Shown: piece after piece, positions 52,263-62,417 of the stretch
Position numbering within the stretch: position 1 is the first letter of the stretch
How the letters are laid out: every line of letters starts with the position of its first letter
NCBI GenBank assembly: GCA_036010905.1
Contig: DASCMH010000007.1
Location: 1-64,000 of the forward strand
Direction: 5' to 3'
Origin: SMWD01 sp002729875
Lineage (GTDB): Bacteria > Pseudomonadota > Gammaproteobacteria > Steroidobacterales > GCA-2729495
DNA: 64,000 bases
Notes under the pieces: model-generated
What the model was told of the DNA's origin: nothing
The model's input: the letters and a program-made list of their open reading frames with translations, nothing else
Databases searched by the model: none
Made by a program: the position numbers and the translations under genes

Positions 52263-53423
52263 TCAGTCGGCCTGACGACGCAGGAATGCCGGAATATCGA
52301 GTAAATCGAATTTCGGCTGTTCGGGAACCGTGGGCATCGCTGCTGCCTTCTGACGCACTGTAGTCGGCCGCTCCAATTCCCCGTAATTCGGCGCCGCCAC
52401 TTCGTTTTGCGGAACATGGGTGTCAACAATGTGGATTGACGGTGTCGCCTGCTTGGCAACCGGCTGGCCCAGACCCGTGGCAACGACTGTGACCCGGATA
52501 TTATTGCTCATGTCAGGGTCAATAACAGTGCCGACCACAACAGTCGCATCGTCCGAGGCATATTCCTTTATGGTGTCGCCCACCGCCTGGAATTCACCAA
52601 TTGCCAGATCCTTGCCGGCGGTAACATTAACGAGAATACCGCAAGCTCCTTGCAAATTGATATCCTCAAGCAACGGACTCGAAATTGCTGCCTCAGCTGC
52701 CTCACGGGCGCGATCTTCACCTGCAGCACTGCCCGAACCCATCATTGCCATACCCATCTCACCCATAACCGTTCGCACGTCAGCAAAGTCAACATTAATC
52801 AGGCCAGGCCGCGTGATCAGTTCGGCGATACCCTGCACAGCACCCTGCAGGACTTCATTTGCCGCTTTAAATGCATCGAGCAGGGTTGTTTCCGGCCCGA
52901 GCACCGACAGCAATTTCTCATTCGGAATCGTAATCAGTGAATCGACATATTTGCCAAGATCATGAATGCCCTGCTCTGCCACCGATGAACGCTTACCACC
53001 TTCCATGATGAACGGCTTGGTCACAACCGCCACGGTCAGAATCCCGAGCTCACGTGCAACCTGTGCGACAACTGGTGCCGCGCCGGTACCGGTGCCGCCG
53101 CCCAGCCCGGCTGTAATGAACAGCATATCGGTACCTTCGACAACCTCCTGGATGCGGTCGCGATCTTCCATTGCTGCCTGTCGACCAATCTCAGGATCGG
53201 CACCGGCACCCAGGCCCTTGGTAATATTGCAACCTATTTGTAAGGGTATCCTTACATTCGTACCCTGCAGCGCCTGAGCATCCGTATTGGCGCAAATAAA
53301 ATCTACGCCTTCTATGCCACAACCAACCATGTGTTTGACCGCATTACCGCCGCCACCACCGACTCCCAGTACCTTGATTACAGCGTTCTGACTGTATCCA
53401 TCCATTAGTTCAAACATCGACAT
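52263..53423 (-). CDS. ftsZ: Cell division GTPase FtsZ
   Basis: 386 residues. The GTP-binding loop is GLGGGTGTGAAP, the T7 loop NVDFADVRTVMGEMG is intact, and the protein ends with the conserved FtsA/ZipA/ZapD-binding tail KFDLLDIPAFLRRQAD. Its partner ZapD lies at 45323-46126. It follows ftsA by 18 bases. No clear terminator lies behind it. Confidence 0.99.
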   Translation of the reverse strand: MSMFELMDGYSQNAVIKVLGVGGGGGNAVKHMVGCGIEGVDFICANTDAQALQGTNVRIPLQIGCNITKGLGAGADPEIGRQAAMEDRDRIQEVVEGTDMLFITAGLGGGTGTGAAPVVAQVARELGILTVAVVTKPFIMEGGKRSSVAEQGIHDLGKYVDSLITIPNEKLLSVLGPETTLLDAFKAANEVLQGAVQGIAELITRPGLINVDFADVRTVMGEMGMAMMGSGSAAGEDRAREAAEAAISSPLLEDINLQGACGILVNVTAGKDLAIGEFQAVGDTIKEYASDDATVVVGTVIDPDMSNNIRVTVVATGLGQPVAKQATPSIHIVDTHVPQNEVAAPNYGELERPTTVRQKAAAMPTVPEQPKFDLLDIPAFLRRQAD

Positions 53424-53441
53424 ATCTCCTTACAACAACAA

Positions 53442-54680
53442 CTAAAAATTACCTTGAAACCAGGATTTCATTCGTTCCCAAACTTCCCGAAATCCACCGC
53501 TGAGCTGGCCATCACCCAGATAATGCGATTCAGCCCGATTGCGCGCATATAACAACAGGCCTACGCCAGTTGCATGAATCGGATTACGCACAACATCACT
53601 GAGGCCATACACATGCTGTGGCAGGCCAAGACGTACCGGCATGTGGAAAACTTCCTCGGCCAGTTCGATCGCACCTTCCATTTTCGAACTGCCGCCGGTT
53701 AACACGACTCCTGCTGCTACCATGTCTTCGAACCCGCTGCGCCGCAGTTCGTCGCGAATCAAACTGAACAGTTCTTCGTAACGTGGCTCAATGACCTCGG
53801 CCAGTGTCTGGCGCGCCAGCTTGCGCGGCGGGCGATCGCCTACACTCGGCACTTCAATCGTCTCATCCCGGTTGGCAAGCTGGGACAAACAGCACGCATA
53901 CTTGACCTTAATTTCCTCGGCATACTGGGTCGGAGTACGCATTGAGATCGCTATATCATTGGTAACCTGATCACCGGCAATCGGAATTACTGCCGTGTGC
54001 TTAATTGCACCACCGTTAAATACCGCGATATCGGTCGTCCCGCCGCCGATATCAACCAGACAAACACCGAGCTCCATCTCATCATCGGTTAATACCGCAT
54101 AACTCGAAGCCAGCTGTTCAAGCACCACATCACCAACCGCGAGACCGCAACGCTGAACACATTTGACAATATTTTGTGCGGCACTGGCGGCACCGGTAAC
54201 CATGTGCACACGTGCCTCAAGTCGCACCCCTGACATGCCGATTGGCTCACGAATACCTTCCTGGCCATCGATAGTGAATTCCTGCGGCAGGACATGCAGG
54301 ATGCGCTGATCGGCCGGAATTGCAACTGCGCGAGCCGCATCGATGACACGTTCCACATCGGACCGTACAACCTCTCCGTCATGAATCGCCACGATACCGT
54401 GAGAGTTCAGACTGCGCACATGACTGCCTGCGATGCCGGTAAATACCGAGTTGATTTCGCAACCGGCCATGAGTTCAGCCTCTTCAATTGCGCGCTGGAT
54501 AGAATTAACCGTTGACTCGATATTGATGACAACACCTTTCTTGAGTCCGCGTGAGGGATGAATACCGAAGCCGATAACTTCCAGTTCCCCCTCTTCATTA
54601 ACCTCACCAACAATTGCGACAACTTTCGAAGTGCCAATATCCAACCCGACAATCAGACCCTTATCCACCTTCTTAGACAT
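53442..54680 (-). CDS. ftsA: Cell division protein FtsA
   Basis: 412 residues of the actin-like fold, with ATP-binding segments GLDIGTSKVVAIVG and VCLVDIGGGTTDIAVF. The C-terminal amphipathic helix (REVWERMKSWFQGNF) anchors it to the membrane, where it tethers FtsZ. It overlaps ftsQ by 8 bases. Confidence 0.98.
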   Translation of the reverse strand: MSKKVDKGLIVGLDIGTSKVVAIVGEVNEEGELEVIGFGIHPSRGLKKGVVINIESTVNSIQRAIEEAELMAGCEINSVFTGIAGSHVRSLNSHGIVAIHDGEVVRSDVERVIDAARAVAIPADQRILHVLPQEFTIDGQEGIREPIGMSGVRLEARVHMVTGAASAAQNIVKCVQRCGLAVGDVVLEQLASSYAVLTDDEMELGVCLVDIGGGTTDIAVFNGGAIKHTAVIPIAGDQVTNDIAISMRTPTQYAEEIKVKYACCLSQLANRDETIEVPSVGDRPPRKLARQTLAEVIEPRYEELFSLIRDELRRSGFEDMVAAGVVLTGGSSKMEGAIELAEEVFHMPVRLGLPQHVYGLSDVVRNPIHATGVGLLLYARNRAESHYLGDGQLSGGFREVWERMKSWFQGNF

Positions 54681-55491
54681 GCGGCTTCACTCCATCCCTG
54701 GACTTCGCATTCATTGGCGTACGGTTTTTCCAACCAATAGCAAAGCCATTTGTATATCGCATATCGATGTAATCCACGTCTTCCGCCTGTGCAGTGACTA
54801 CCTTGTCCAGTGCTTCAAAGAAACGATCCAGCCGGGTTTCTAACAATCGGGCGCCAAGTCGCACCCGAATTCCGCTGGTCAATTGCATTTCCCATGCGCC
54901 GCGCTCATCAAGTTGCAATGACACAGCAGCCAGACCACGGCGTTCGAGCCGTGCTTCAACCCGGAAAAACATTTTGGCCACGCGATGTTCCGTGCCCATC
55001 GGCCCATTGAGTAAAGGCAGTTCAGCCGGAACATGAGAAATATTTTCAATAAACAATTCGCCATCAATATTAAGCAACCCGGCATCACCCCAACGCGCGG
55101 CCGGACTCTGCTCTATGATGCTTACCTCTAAGGTGCCCGGCCAGCGGCGCCGCACCATGGCGTTGGCAACCCATGGCAATTCCTGCAACTGGCGGCGCAT
55201 GGCGTGCAGATCGGCGCTCAAAAACCCGGTCTGTATATATCGTTCCAGCGCATCCTCTGCCTGAATTGCAGTCACACGTTCGAACGCACCGTTAATGACA
55301 ACCGCCTGAATTGGCCGGTTCATCATCCACAGAGTTGCAACGTAGACAGTCAACGAGACCACCAAAACCGCACACAGGGTAATCAATCGCACCCACTGCA
55401 CTCGTTGCAAATTATCCTTTAGCGCAGCACTCAGGGTCTGCAGCACATTCGGCTGCTGCTTTTTGGCCTTGCGCTTACGATTAACCGCCAT
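54673..55491 (-). CDS. ftsQ: Cell division protein FtsQ
   Basis: 272 residues: a short basic cytoplasmic N-terminus (MAVNRKRKAKKQ), one membrane helix (about 37-58), a periplasmic POTRA domain (about 60-130) and the beta-domain that binds FtsB/FtsL. It overlaps ddl by 11 bases and ftsA by 8 bases. Confidence 0.95.
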   Translation of the reverse strand: MAVNRKRKAKKQQPNVLQTLSAALKDNLQRVQWVRLITLCAVLVVSLTVYVATLWMMNRPIQAVVINGAFERVTAIQAEDALERYIQTGFLSADLHAMRRQLQELPWVANAMVRRRWPGTLEVSIIEQSPAARWGDAGLLNIDGELFIENISHVPAELPLLNGPMGTEHRVAKMFFRVEARLERRGLAAVSLQLDERGAWEMQLTSGIRVRLGARLLETRLDRFFEALDKVVTAQAEDVDYIDMRYTNGFAIGWKNRTPMNAKSRDGVKPHV

Positions 55492-56470
55492 CCATCGCCT
55501 CCAGTGATTCTTCTTTGCTCAAGGACCCGACCACACTCGTCTCGAGAATTCGCCAGACCAGCTCTGCAAAATCAATCCCGGCCGCCTTTGCCGCCATTGG
55601 AACAAGGCTGTGGGCTGTCATCCCAGGCACCGTATTAACTTCAAGCAATAACGGCTCGCCTGTTTCGCCAAGCATAAAGTCCACCCGACCCCAGCCACTC
55701 GCACCGACCGCAGAGAATGCCCGTAATGCCATCTCCTGCCATTCACGCTCGCATTCGGGACTCACCTTGCACGGACAGACATAATGAGTCTGGTCACTAA
55801 AATACTTTGCCTCGTAGTCATAGAATGTATTTGCCGCATCGATACGCACCAATGGCAGTGCCTCACCTTGCAGTACACCGACGGTGTATTCGCTTCCGCT
55901 AACCCAACTCTCGGCAAGCACTTCACAATCATACTGAGCTGCTGTGGTATACGCCGTTGCCAGTTCATCTGCCCGGGTAACACGTACCAGACCGATACTG
56001 GAACCTTCTGCAACAGGCTTGATCATCAGCGGCAGTCCAAGCGCATCGATGGTCGCGGAAAAATCCTGTGAACCCGTGACCAGCCGGTATTCAGGTGTAC
56101 CCAACCCGGCACCGGCAATCAATTGTTTGGTACGCAGCTTATCCATGCTGATCGCAGATCCCTTGATGCCACTGCCCGTATAAGGAATGTCCAGCAATTC
56201 GAGCAACCCCTGAACGCTCCCGTCTTCACCACCCCGACCATGCAGCGCAATCCAGGCCCGGTCGAATGTCCCGGACTGCAGCGTGGCGACAAGATCATCA
56301 GCGGCATCGATACGATGCGCATCAATCCCACGTGTACGCAATGCCTTATGTACGGCAGCACCAGACAGCAATGAAATCTCACGTTCGGCCGAGCATCCGC
56401 CCAACAACACCGCCACCTTGCCAAACCGATGCGGATCGTCGACCACGACTCTCTTTTCACTCGCGCTCAT
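55481..56470 (-). CDS. ddl: D-alanine--D-alanine ligase
   Basis: 329 residues. It joins two D-Ala for the cell-wall pentapeptide. Motifs: VLLGGCSAEREISLLSG, HGRGGEDGSVQGLLE, the ATP-grasp segments and LLEVNTVPGMTAHSL, with Asn/Glu metal ligands. The stop of murB overlaps its ATG (ATGA). Confidence 0.97.
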   Translation of the reverse strand: MSASEKRVVVDDPHRFGKVAVLLGGCSAEREISLLSGAAVHKALRTRGIDAHRIDAADDLVATLQSGTFDRAWIALHGRGGEDGSVQGLLELLDIPYTGSGIKGSAISMDKLRTKQLIAGAGLGTPEYRLVTGSQDFSATIDALGLPLMIKPVAEGSSIGLVRVTRADELATAYTTAAQYDCEVLAESWVSGSEYTVGVLQGEALPLVRIDAANTFYDYEAKYFSDQTHYVCPCKVSPECEREWQEMALRAFSAVGASGWGRVDFMLGETGEPLLLEVNTVPGMTAHSLVPMAAKAAGIDFAELVWRILETSVVGSLSKEESLEAMDGG

Positions 56471-57333
56471 GCGGGCTCTCCGACGATATGCACTTCGAGC
56501 TTAAGCCTTACCCCGTGCCGCTCTTCAACGGTATCGCGCACATGGTCTATCAACGCTTCGACATCAGCCGCGCTCGCACCACCCGTATTGACAATAAAGT
56601 TTGCATGTTTCTGCGAGACTTCTGCGCCACCGATCCGGTGGCCTTTCAGCCCGGTGGTTTCGATCAGTTGTGCAGCAAACTCGCCGGGTGGATTACGAAA
56701 TACCGACCCACAACTCGGCACACCAAGCGGTTGCTTTTCCTGTCTTTCACGCATCAGGGACCTGACTGCGGCAACGTTGTCACCGACCTGTTCAACAAAT
56801 TCAAATCGCGCGGTCAGAAACCACTCATCGGCCGGACCGTCAACCTGTCGATAGCCAATGCTGAACTCGGATTTCTGTCGGGTCTGTATCGTACCGTTAC
56901 GATCGATGGTATCGACATCGATAATGCTGTCCCACGTTTCACCGTTGAATGCTCCGGCATTCATGGCCAGTGCGCCGCCGACCGTACCCGGAATGCCGGC
57001 AAAAAATGCCGATGGGCCGAGTTGCCAGCGGATACAGCGGCGCGCCAGTGTCGTACAGGGCATGCCTGCGCCGGCTTCGATAACATGATCGGATACCCGC
57101 GTCACATCACCCAGTGCCCTGGTTGCCGTAATGACTGCCCCGCGTATTCCACCGTCACGAACCAGCAGATTGCTGCCAAGCCCGGTCCAGTGCACCGGCA
57201 TGCCACGATCTAATTCACCGAGAAAAGACTGCAGTTCAGCAATCGATTGCGGTTGAAAATAGATATCGGCCGGCCCGCCAAGACGCCACGTTGTGTGGTG
57301 CGACATCGGTTCATTCTTCAGGGTCGCATTCAC
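56467..57333 (-). CDS. murB: UDP-N-acetylenolpyruvoylglucosamine reductase MurB
   Basis: 288 residues, short type I MurB. It reduces UDP-GlcNAc-enolpyruvate to UDP-MurNAc with FAD and NADPH. FAD-binding regions are GLGSNLLVRDGGI and GIPGTVGGALAMNAGAF; the catalytic Ser is in PSCGSVFRNP. The start is GTG 57333, whose GTGA overlaps the murC stop. Confidence 0.97.
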   Translation of the reverse strand: MNATLKNEPMSHHTTWRLGGPADIYFQPQSIAELQSFLGELDRGMPVHWTGLGSNLLVRDGGIRGAVITATRALGDVTRVSDHVIEAGAGMPCTTLARRCIRWQLGPSAFFAGIPGTVGGALAMNAGAFNGETWDSIIDVDTIDRNGTIQTRQKSEFSIGYRQVDGPADEWFLTARFEFVEQVGDNVAAVRSLMRERQEKQPLGVPSCGSVFRNPPGEFAAQLIETTGLKGHRIGGAEVSQKHANFIVNTGGASAADVEALIDHVRDTVEERHGVRLKLEVHIVGEPA

Positions 57334-58754
57334 CTGGCGTCCCTCCGCTTTCCTGCTTGTGCTATCGCTGCAGGCAATGCTGCAGCTACGGTACCGATAT
57401 CCCCGGCCCCGAGTGTCAGCACAATATCGCCATCCGTCAGCGTAGCCGCCAGCAATTCCGGAAGTTGCACAGGGTCCGCTACAAATACCGGTTCAACCTG
57501 CCCGCGCATGCGAATTGCACGACAGATAGCGCGGCCATCGGCACCCGGAATCGGCTCTTCACCAGCCGGGTAAACTTCAGTGACAAACAACGACTCAGCC
57601 ACCGACAGGACCGCAGCAAAATCATCGAGCAGATCCCTGGTACGTGAATATCGATGGGGTTGAAAAATGACCACAAGCCTGCGATCCGGCCAACCGCCCT
57701 GAACAGCGGCAAGTGTTGCGGCAATCTCAGTCGGGTGATGAGCATAATCGTCGATAAACAGAATCTGACCAAGCGGAGTATTTTCATCGGTGATGATCTG
57801 CATGCGCCGGTCAATACCCTGAAATTCCGCCAGCGAGCGGCACACCGCATCATCATCAAGTTCCAGTTCAAATCCGACCGCAATAGCTGCCAGTGCATTG
57901 AGTACGTTGTGGCGCCCCGGAAGATTGAGCTTGACTTCGATCGGCGCAGCAGCATTGGGACGCAACACCGAAAAATGAGATACAACACCGTCACTTTTTA
58001 TGTCTACCGCACGAACATCGGCATCTTCATGCAAACCGTAACTCAATACTGCACGATTAACCTGCGGCAATACGGCCTGCACACCATCGTCATCAAGACA
58101 CATGATCGATACACCGTAAAACGGCAAATTATGCATAAACTCAAGAAAGCTATTACGCAACTCTTCAATATCATCGTTGTACGTCGACATGTGATCTGCG
58201 TCGATATTGGTCACGACGACCATCATCGGCTTCAAATGAATAAAGGACGCATCGCTTTCATCGGCCTCCGCAACAATATAGTCTCCGGCACCGAGCCTGC
58301 TGTTGGTATCGGCACTTTTCAGCCAGCCACCGATTAAAAAGGTTGGATCCTCACCGGCCTCAGCCAGCATGCTGGCAATCAGACTGGTCGTTGTCGTCTT
58401 GCCATGAGTGCCGGACACGGCAATAGCAAAACGAAACCGCATCAACTCGGCGAGCATCTCGGCACGCCGGATGATCGGCAGACGTTGTTCGCGGGCGGCA
58501 ATAATCTCATCATTTTCCGGATCTATCGCACTCGAAACGACGATCAGATCAGCATCTTCAATATTACTGCTGCGGTGGCCGATCGAAATATCAGCGCCCA
58601 GCCCCGCCAGTCGGTTGGTAACTTTCGATTCTTTCAGATCGGATCCCTGTACCTGGTAACCGAGATTGATCAGCACCTCAGCAATACCGGCCATACCAAC
58701 CCCACCGATACCGACAAGATGAATCCGGTTGATCTTGCGCATGCGCTTGTTCAT
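57330..58754 (-). CDS. murC: UDP-MurNAc--L-alanine ligase MurC
   Basis: 474 residues from ATG 58754, which overlaps the murG stop (ATGA). It adds L-Ala to UDP-MurNAc. The Rossmann start is IHLVGIGGVGMAG, the ATP loop is SGTHGKTTTTS, and the Mur ligase C-domain has FIDDYAHHPTEI. A slightly longer frame is open upstream but not needed. Confidence 0.98.
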   Translation of the reverse strand: MNKRMRKINRIHLVGIGGVGMAGIAEVLINLGYQVQGSDLKESKVTNRLAGLGADISIGHRSSNIEDADLIVVSSAIDPENDEIIAAREQRLPIIRRAEMLAELMRFRFAIAVSGTHGKTTTTSLIASMLAEAGEDPTFLIGGWLKSADTNSRLGAGDYIVAEADESDASFIHLKPMMVVVTNIDADHMSTYNDDIEELRNSFLEFMHNLPFYGVSIMCLDDDGVQAVLPQVNRAVLSYGLHEDADVRAVDIKSDGVVSHFSVLRPNAAAPIEVKLNLPGRHNVLNALAAIAVGFELELDDDAVCRSLAEFQGIDRRMQIITDENTPLGQILFIDDYAHHPTEIAATLAAVQGGWPDRRLVVIFQPHRYSRTRDLLDDFAAVLSVAESLFVTEVYPAGEEPIPGADGRAICRAIRMRGQVEPVFVADPVQLPELLAATLTDGDIVLTLGAGDIGTVAAALPAAIAQAGKRRDAR

Positions 58755-59833
58755 GACGCCTGCACCATTGATAAACACAGATCGACAACATCTCTCGTCG
58801 CATCGGGTCGAGCCAGCTTGCGTGCACTTGCAGCCCGGTCGATGACCAAGGCCCGATTTTCACAACAGCGGCGCAATTCGCCAGCCAGTAATTCAGCCGT
58901 TAGCTCGGACTGCGGTATGAGCACAGCCGCACCGGCAGCAACCAGGTAACCGGCATTCTTGGTCTGATGATCATCCACAGCGCTCGGATATGGCACGAGG
59001 ATCGCACCGAGTCCGGCTGCGGTCAGTTCAGAAATCGTTAACGCACCGGCACGGCAAATGACCAGGTCCGCCCAAGCGTAACACTCGGCAACGTCATCGA
59101 TGAAAGCCTCGACACGAACATCCAGACCGGCGGACTTGTAGGTGTCACGGGTCTGTGCAAAATCATTACGCCCGGACTGGTGCCAGACCTCACACTGCTG
59201 ATCGTCACCGAGCAGACTGACGGCCACAGGCACCCGTTCATTCAATACGCGTGCTCCCTGGCTGCCGCCAAGAACCAGTACGCGAACCGGGCCCTCGCGC
59301 CCGGCAAGCCGCACGGAAGGTTCCGCTAACGCGGTAATAGCTTCACGCACCGGATTGCCAACAAGTCGCGCCCCGATGCCACTAGAAAAGCTGCCCGGAA
59401 AAGCTTCAAGCACCTCCCGGGCAAATCCAGCCAACAGGCGGTTGGTCAAACCAGCAACAGAATTCTGTTCATGGATAATCACCGGCTTGCCCAGCATCCA
59501 GGCAGCCAACCCCCCCGGACCGGAGGCAAACCCGCCCATGCCGAGCACCAGCTTCGGTCGATGTCTGATCACGACACGTAATGCATCATATATGGCTAAC
59601 AGTAATTTCAGAGGCGCCACACACCAGGACCAAATCCCTTTACCGCGCAGGCCCGACACCCGGGTCGCTTCAAGCGGGAACCCCTCACGCGGTACAAGTT
59701 CATTTTCTATGCCGCGCCGGGAACCCAGCCAGACAATCTGCTGGTCACAACCCTTGAGAGCCCGGGCGACAGCAAGCGCCGGGAATACATGCCCGCCGGT
59801 TCCGCCGGCCATGATTAAGATTGGTGCCGTCAT
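58751..59833 (-). CDS. murG: Lipid II synthase MurG
   Basis: 360 residues of the GT-B fold, family 28. It adds GlcNAc to lipid I at the inner face of the membrane. ILIMAGGTGGHVFPALAVA is the membrane-side Gly-rich loop, and VLGGSQGARVLNE and the CRAGALTISELTAAGLGAI donor-site segment are present. Its start overlaps the ftsW stop (ATGA). Confidence 0.98.
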   Translation of the reverse strand: MTAPILIMAGGTGGHVFPALAVARALKGCDQQIVWLGSRRGIENELVPREGFPLEATRVSGLRGKGIWSWCVAPLKLLLAIYDALRVVIRHRPKLVLGMGGFASGPGGLAAWMLGKPVIIHEQNSVAGLTNRLLAGFAREVLEAFPGSFSSGIGARLVGNPVREAITALAEPSVRLAGREGPVRVLVLGGSQGARVLNERVPVAVSLLGDDQQCEVWHQSGRNDFAQTRDTYKSAGLDVRVEAFIDDVAECYAWADLVICRAGALTISELTAAGLGAILVPYPSAVDDHQTKNAGYLVAAGAAVLIPQSELTAELLAGELRRCCENRALVIDRAASARKLARPDATRDVVDLCLSMVQAS

Positions 59834-61047
59834 CGCTTGCGCACCCTGCGCCTGCCCTTTCCTTTCCCCTTAACCACGCCTTGACTGGCAATCTGTCGAT
59901 TTTCCATTTCAATGCGCAACAGTAATCCGAGTGCCAGCAGGGTAATCAACATGCTGCTTCTGCCATAACTGATCAGCGGCAAAGTCAGTCCTTTGGTGGG
60001 CAGAATACCCATGTTGACGCCGATGTTGATAAAGACCTGTACGCCAAGCCAGATCGCCACTCCGAACGACAGGTTCGCCTGGTACAGGCGCCCTAACGCA
60101 GCTGAATTTGCAGCAATCCTGAGTACCCGCCATACCAGTGCAACAAACACAGTTATCAAGAGTACGCTGCCGATAAGTCCAAATTCCTCAGCAATAACAG
60201 CAAACACAAAATCCGTGTGCGCCTCCGGCAAGTAGAAAAGTTTCTGCACGCTGCCACCGAGGCCAACACCGAACCACTGCCCGGAACCAATAGCAATGAG
60301 AGACTGCACCAGTTGGAAACCGGTACCGAATGGATCTGACCATGGATCAAGAAAACCTGTCAGCCTCTTTAAACGATACGGTGACATAAATGCAATCATG
60401 ACCAACAGGGAACCGATACTCAGGCTACTGACCAGAAAATCACGCAAACGTGCGCCGGCGATAAACAGCACAGCCAGTGAAACCGTCAGCATGACAACCG
60501 ACGCACCGAAGTCAGGCTCGAGCAATAACAATAAACAGGTCAATCCAACCAGCGACATTGGTTTGGCAAAACCGATAAACCGCTCTTGCAGTTCGGCCCG
60601 GTGTCGAACGGCATAACCCGACAAATACATGAGCATTAACAACCGGGCAGGCTCTGAAACCTGCATAATGCTGATACCGCCGATACTCAACCAGCGCGTG
60701 CTGCCATTGACGGTGTTGCCAAGACCGGGAATCAGGACGGCAATCAGCATGCCGAGTGCCAGGCAGACAAGTAACAAGGCATAACGTTCCCAGACCGATG
60801 TTGGCACCCACAGCATGAATGCTGCACCACACAGGCCGATTACAACGGCCAGTAGCTGCCGCTCAAAGTAGAACAACGGGTTTCCGGTATTACGATCGGC
60901 CAGGGAAATTGACGCAGACGTCAACATGACCAACCCGACGCACAGCAGCGTTGCGACGATCAGAACAAACACCCAGTCGATATGCTGGTCGAGATCAAAA
61001 ACTGTCCGCCCAGCATGTGCTTTGCGCATTGTTGTGGCAACAGTCAT
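59830..61047 (-). CDS. ftsW: Septal peptidoglycan glycosyltransferase FtsW
   Basis: 405 residues, about ten membrane helices, SEDS family. It polymerises lipid II at the septum with its partner transpeptidase. SEDS motifs are LLLEPDFGASVVML, with the acidic catalytic region, and PTKGLTLPLISYGRSS near the C-terminus. A long basic tail (GKGKGRRRVRKR) is cytoplasmic. Overlaps the murD stop. Confidence 0.97.
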   Translation of the reverse strand: MTVATTMRKAHAGRTVFDLDQHIDWVFVLIVATLLCVGLVMLTSASISLADRNTGNPLFYFERQLLAVVIGLCGAAFMLWVPTSVWERYALLLVCLALGMLIAVLIPGLGNTVNGSTRWLSIGGISIMQVSEPARLLMLMYLSGYAVRHRAELQERFIGFAKPMSLVGLTCLLLLLEPDFGASVVMLTVSLAVLFIAGARLRDFLVSSLSIGSLLVMIAFMSPYRLKRLTGFLDPWSDPFGTGFQLVQSLIAIGSGQWFGVGLGGSVQKLFYLPEAHTDFVFAVIAEEFGLIGSVLLITVFVALVWRVLRIAANSAALGRLYQANLSFGVAIWLGVQVFINIGVNMGILPTKGLTLPLISYGRSSMLITLLALGLLLRIEMENRQIASQGVVKGKGKGRRRVRKR

Positions 61048-62417
61048 TGCACGAGTTCCCTGACCGCCGCCGCAAAGGTATCGCCCCGCTCAGCAAAATT
61101 GCGGTACATATCCAGACTGCTGCAGGCCGGTGCCAGTAACACCGTAGCGCCGGGCACCACGATTTGCAGCGCCCTGTCGACCGCTTCACGCATATCTGTA
61201 ACAACCTGCAAGTCACATGATCCTGCCAGTTCCCTGGCCATGCGTCGGGCATCCTGACCGAACAGGACGGCAGTACACGATCGTCCTTTGAGTGCTTTGG
61301 CCAGTGCTGCAAATGTCGCACCTTTTGCGTCACCACCGGCAATCAAAACCACCGGGTCTTTGATACTGGCCAAACTGGTTAATGCCGCAGCAACATTAGT
61401 CGCCTTCGAGTCGTTAATCCACATGACACCGGCCGCTGTCGACACAACCTGCATCCGGTGCGGCAATCCACTAAACCGCTTAAGCGACTGTGCCATACCA
61501 TTGAGATTTGCCCCGAGTGCCGCACCGAGTGCCAGTGCCGCCAGCACATTGGACAGGTTATGCTGGCCAATCAGCTGCAATTCATCGACAGAAATCAGTA
61601 TATCTTCACCGCAAGTAATGCACTCACCGTGAGTTGTCCGGCGAATACCGAGTTGCCCGGCCACCGGTTGATCCAGCCCGAAAGTCGTCACTGGCGTGCC
61701 CTGCATCACCAACCCGGCCAGATCCGGTTCATCGCGATTGACGACAGCATGCTGGCAATGACTGTAGATGCGCGCCTTTGCCGTGCGATAGGTCGCCATA
61801 TCGCCATGCAGATCAAGATGATCAGGCGACAGGTTTAGTATGACTGCAGCAGCAACCGGTAGGGCACGACTGCGCTCAAGCTGAAAACTCGACAATTCCA
61901 GCACAAAGACATCTGCATCATGATCGAGCAGATCGAGTGCCGGGGTGCCGAGATTGCCACCCACCGCCGCCGATAGTCCGACTGCCGACAGCGCCTCGCC
62001 AAGCATCGATGTCACGGTACTCTTGCCGTTCGAGCCTGTGATTGCAATGATCGGCGCAGCACATTCAGCGACAAACAAATCAATGTCGCTGACGATATCC
62101 AGTCCGCGCCCACGCGCATCGCCAAGCAACGATGCGTCCAGATCGAAACCCGGCGAAACAACGATCCGCTTAATCGTTGGGCGCACTATGGGACATTGCT
62201 CACCAACCTGGATGCGTGCGTCAGGCATTACATCCAGAATCGCATCCATACCCGGTGGTTGCGGACGCGTATCGATAAATTCGGCAACAATCCCTCGACC
62301 GGCAAAATATCTGGCACAAGATGCTCCCGTTAGTCCCATACCCATGACCAGCACGCTGGGTTCGACGCTCGTGCCGCGCGTGGGTAAATCAATTTTCATA
62401 GCCGACATCGTCATCAC
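61044..62417 (-). CDS. murD: UDP-MurNAc-L-Ala--D-Glu ligase MurD
   Basis: 457 residues. It adds D-Glu to UDP-MurNAc-L-Ala. The P-loop is ITGSNGKSTVTS, and the Mur-ligase C-domain has WINDSKATN. GTG 62417 (GTGA overlap with mraY) or ATG 62414 may be the start. It precedes ftsW directly. Confidence 0.97.
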   Translation of the reverse strand: MMTMSAMKIDLPTRGTSVEPSVLVMGMGLTGASCARYFAGRGIVAEFIDTRPQPPGMDAILDVMPDARIQVGEQCPIVRPTIKRIVVSPGFDLDASLLGDARGRGLDIVSDIDLFVAECAAPIIAITGSNGKSTVTSMLGEALSAVGLSAAVGGNLGTPALDLLDHDADVFVLELSSFQLERSRALPVAAAVILNLSPDHLDLHGDMATYRTAKARIYSHCQHAVVNRDEPDLAGLVMQGTPVTTFGLDQPVAGQLGIRRTTHGECITCGEDILISVDELQLIGQHNLSNVLAALALGAALGANLNGMAQSLKRFSGLPHRMQVVSTAAGVMWINDSKATNVAAALTSLASIKDPVVLIAGGDAKGATFAALAKALKGRSCTAVLFGQDARRMARELAGSCDLQVVTDMREAVDRALQIVVPGATVLLAPACSSLDMYRNFAERGDTFAAAVRELVQ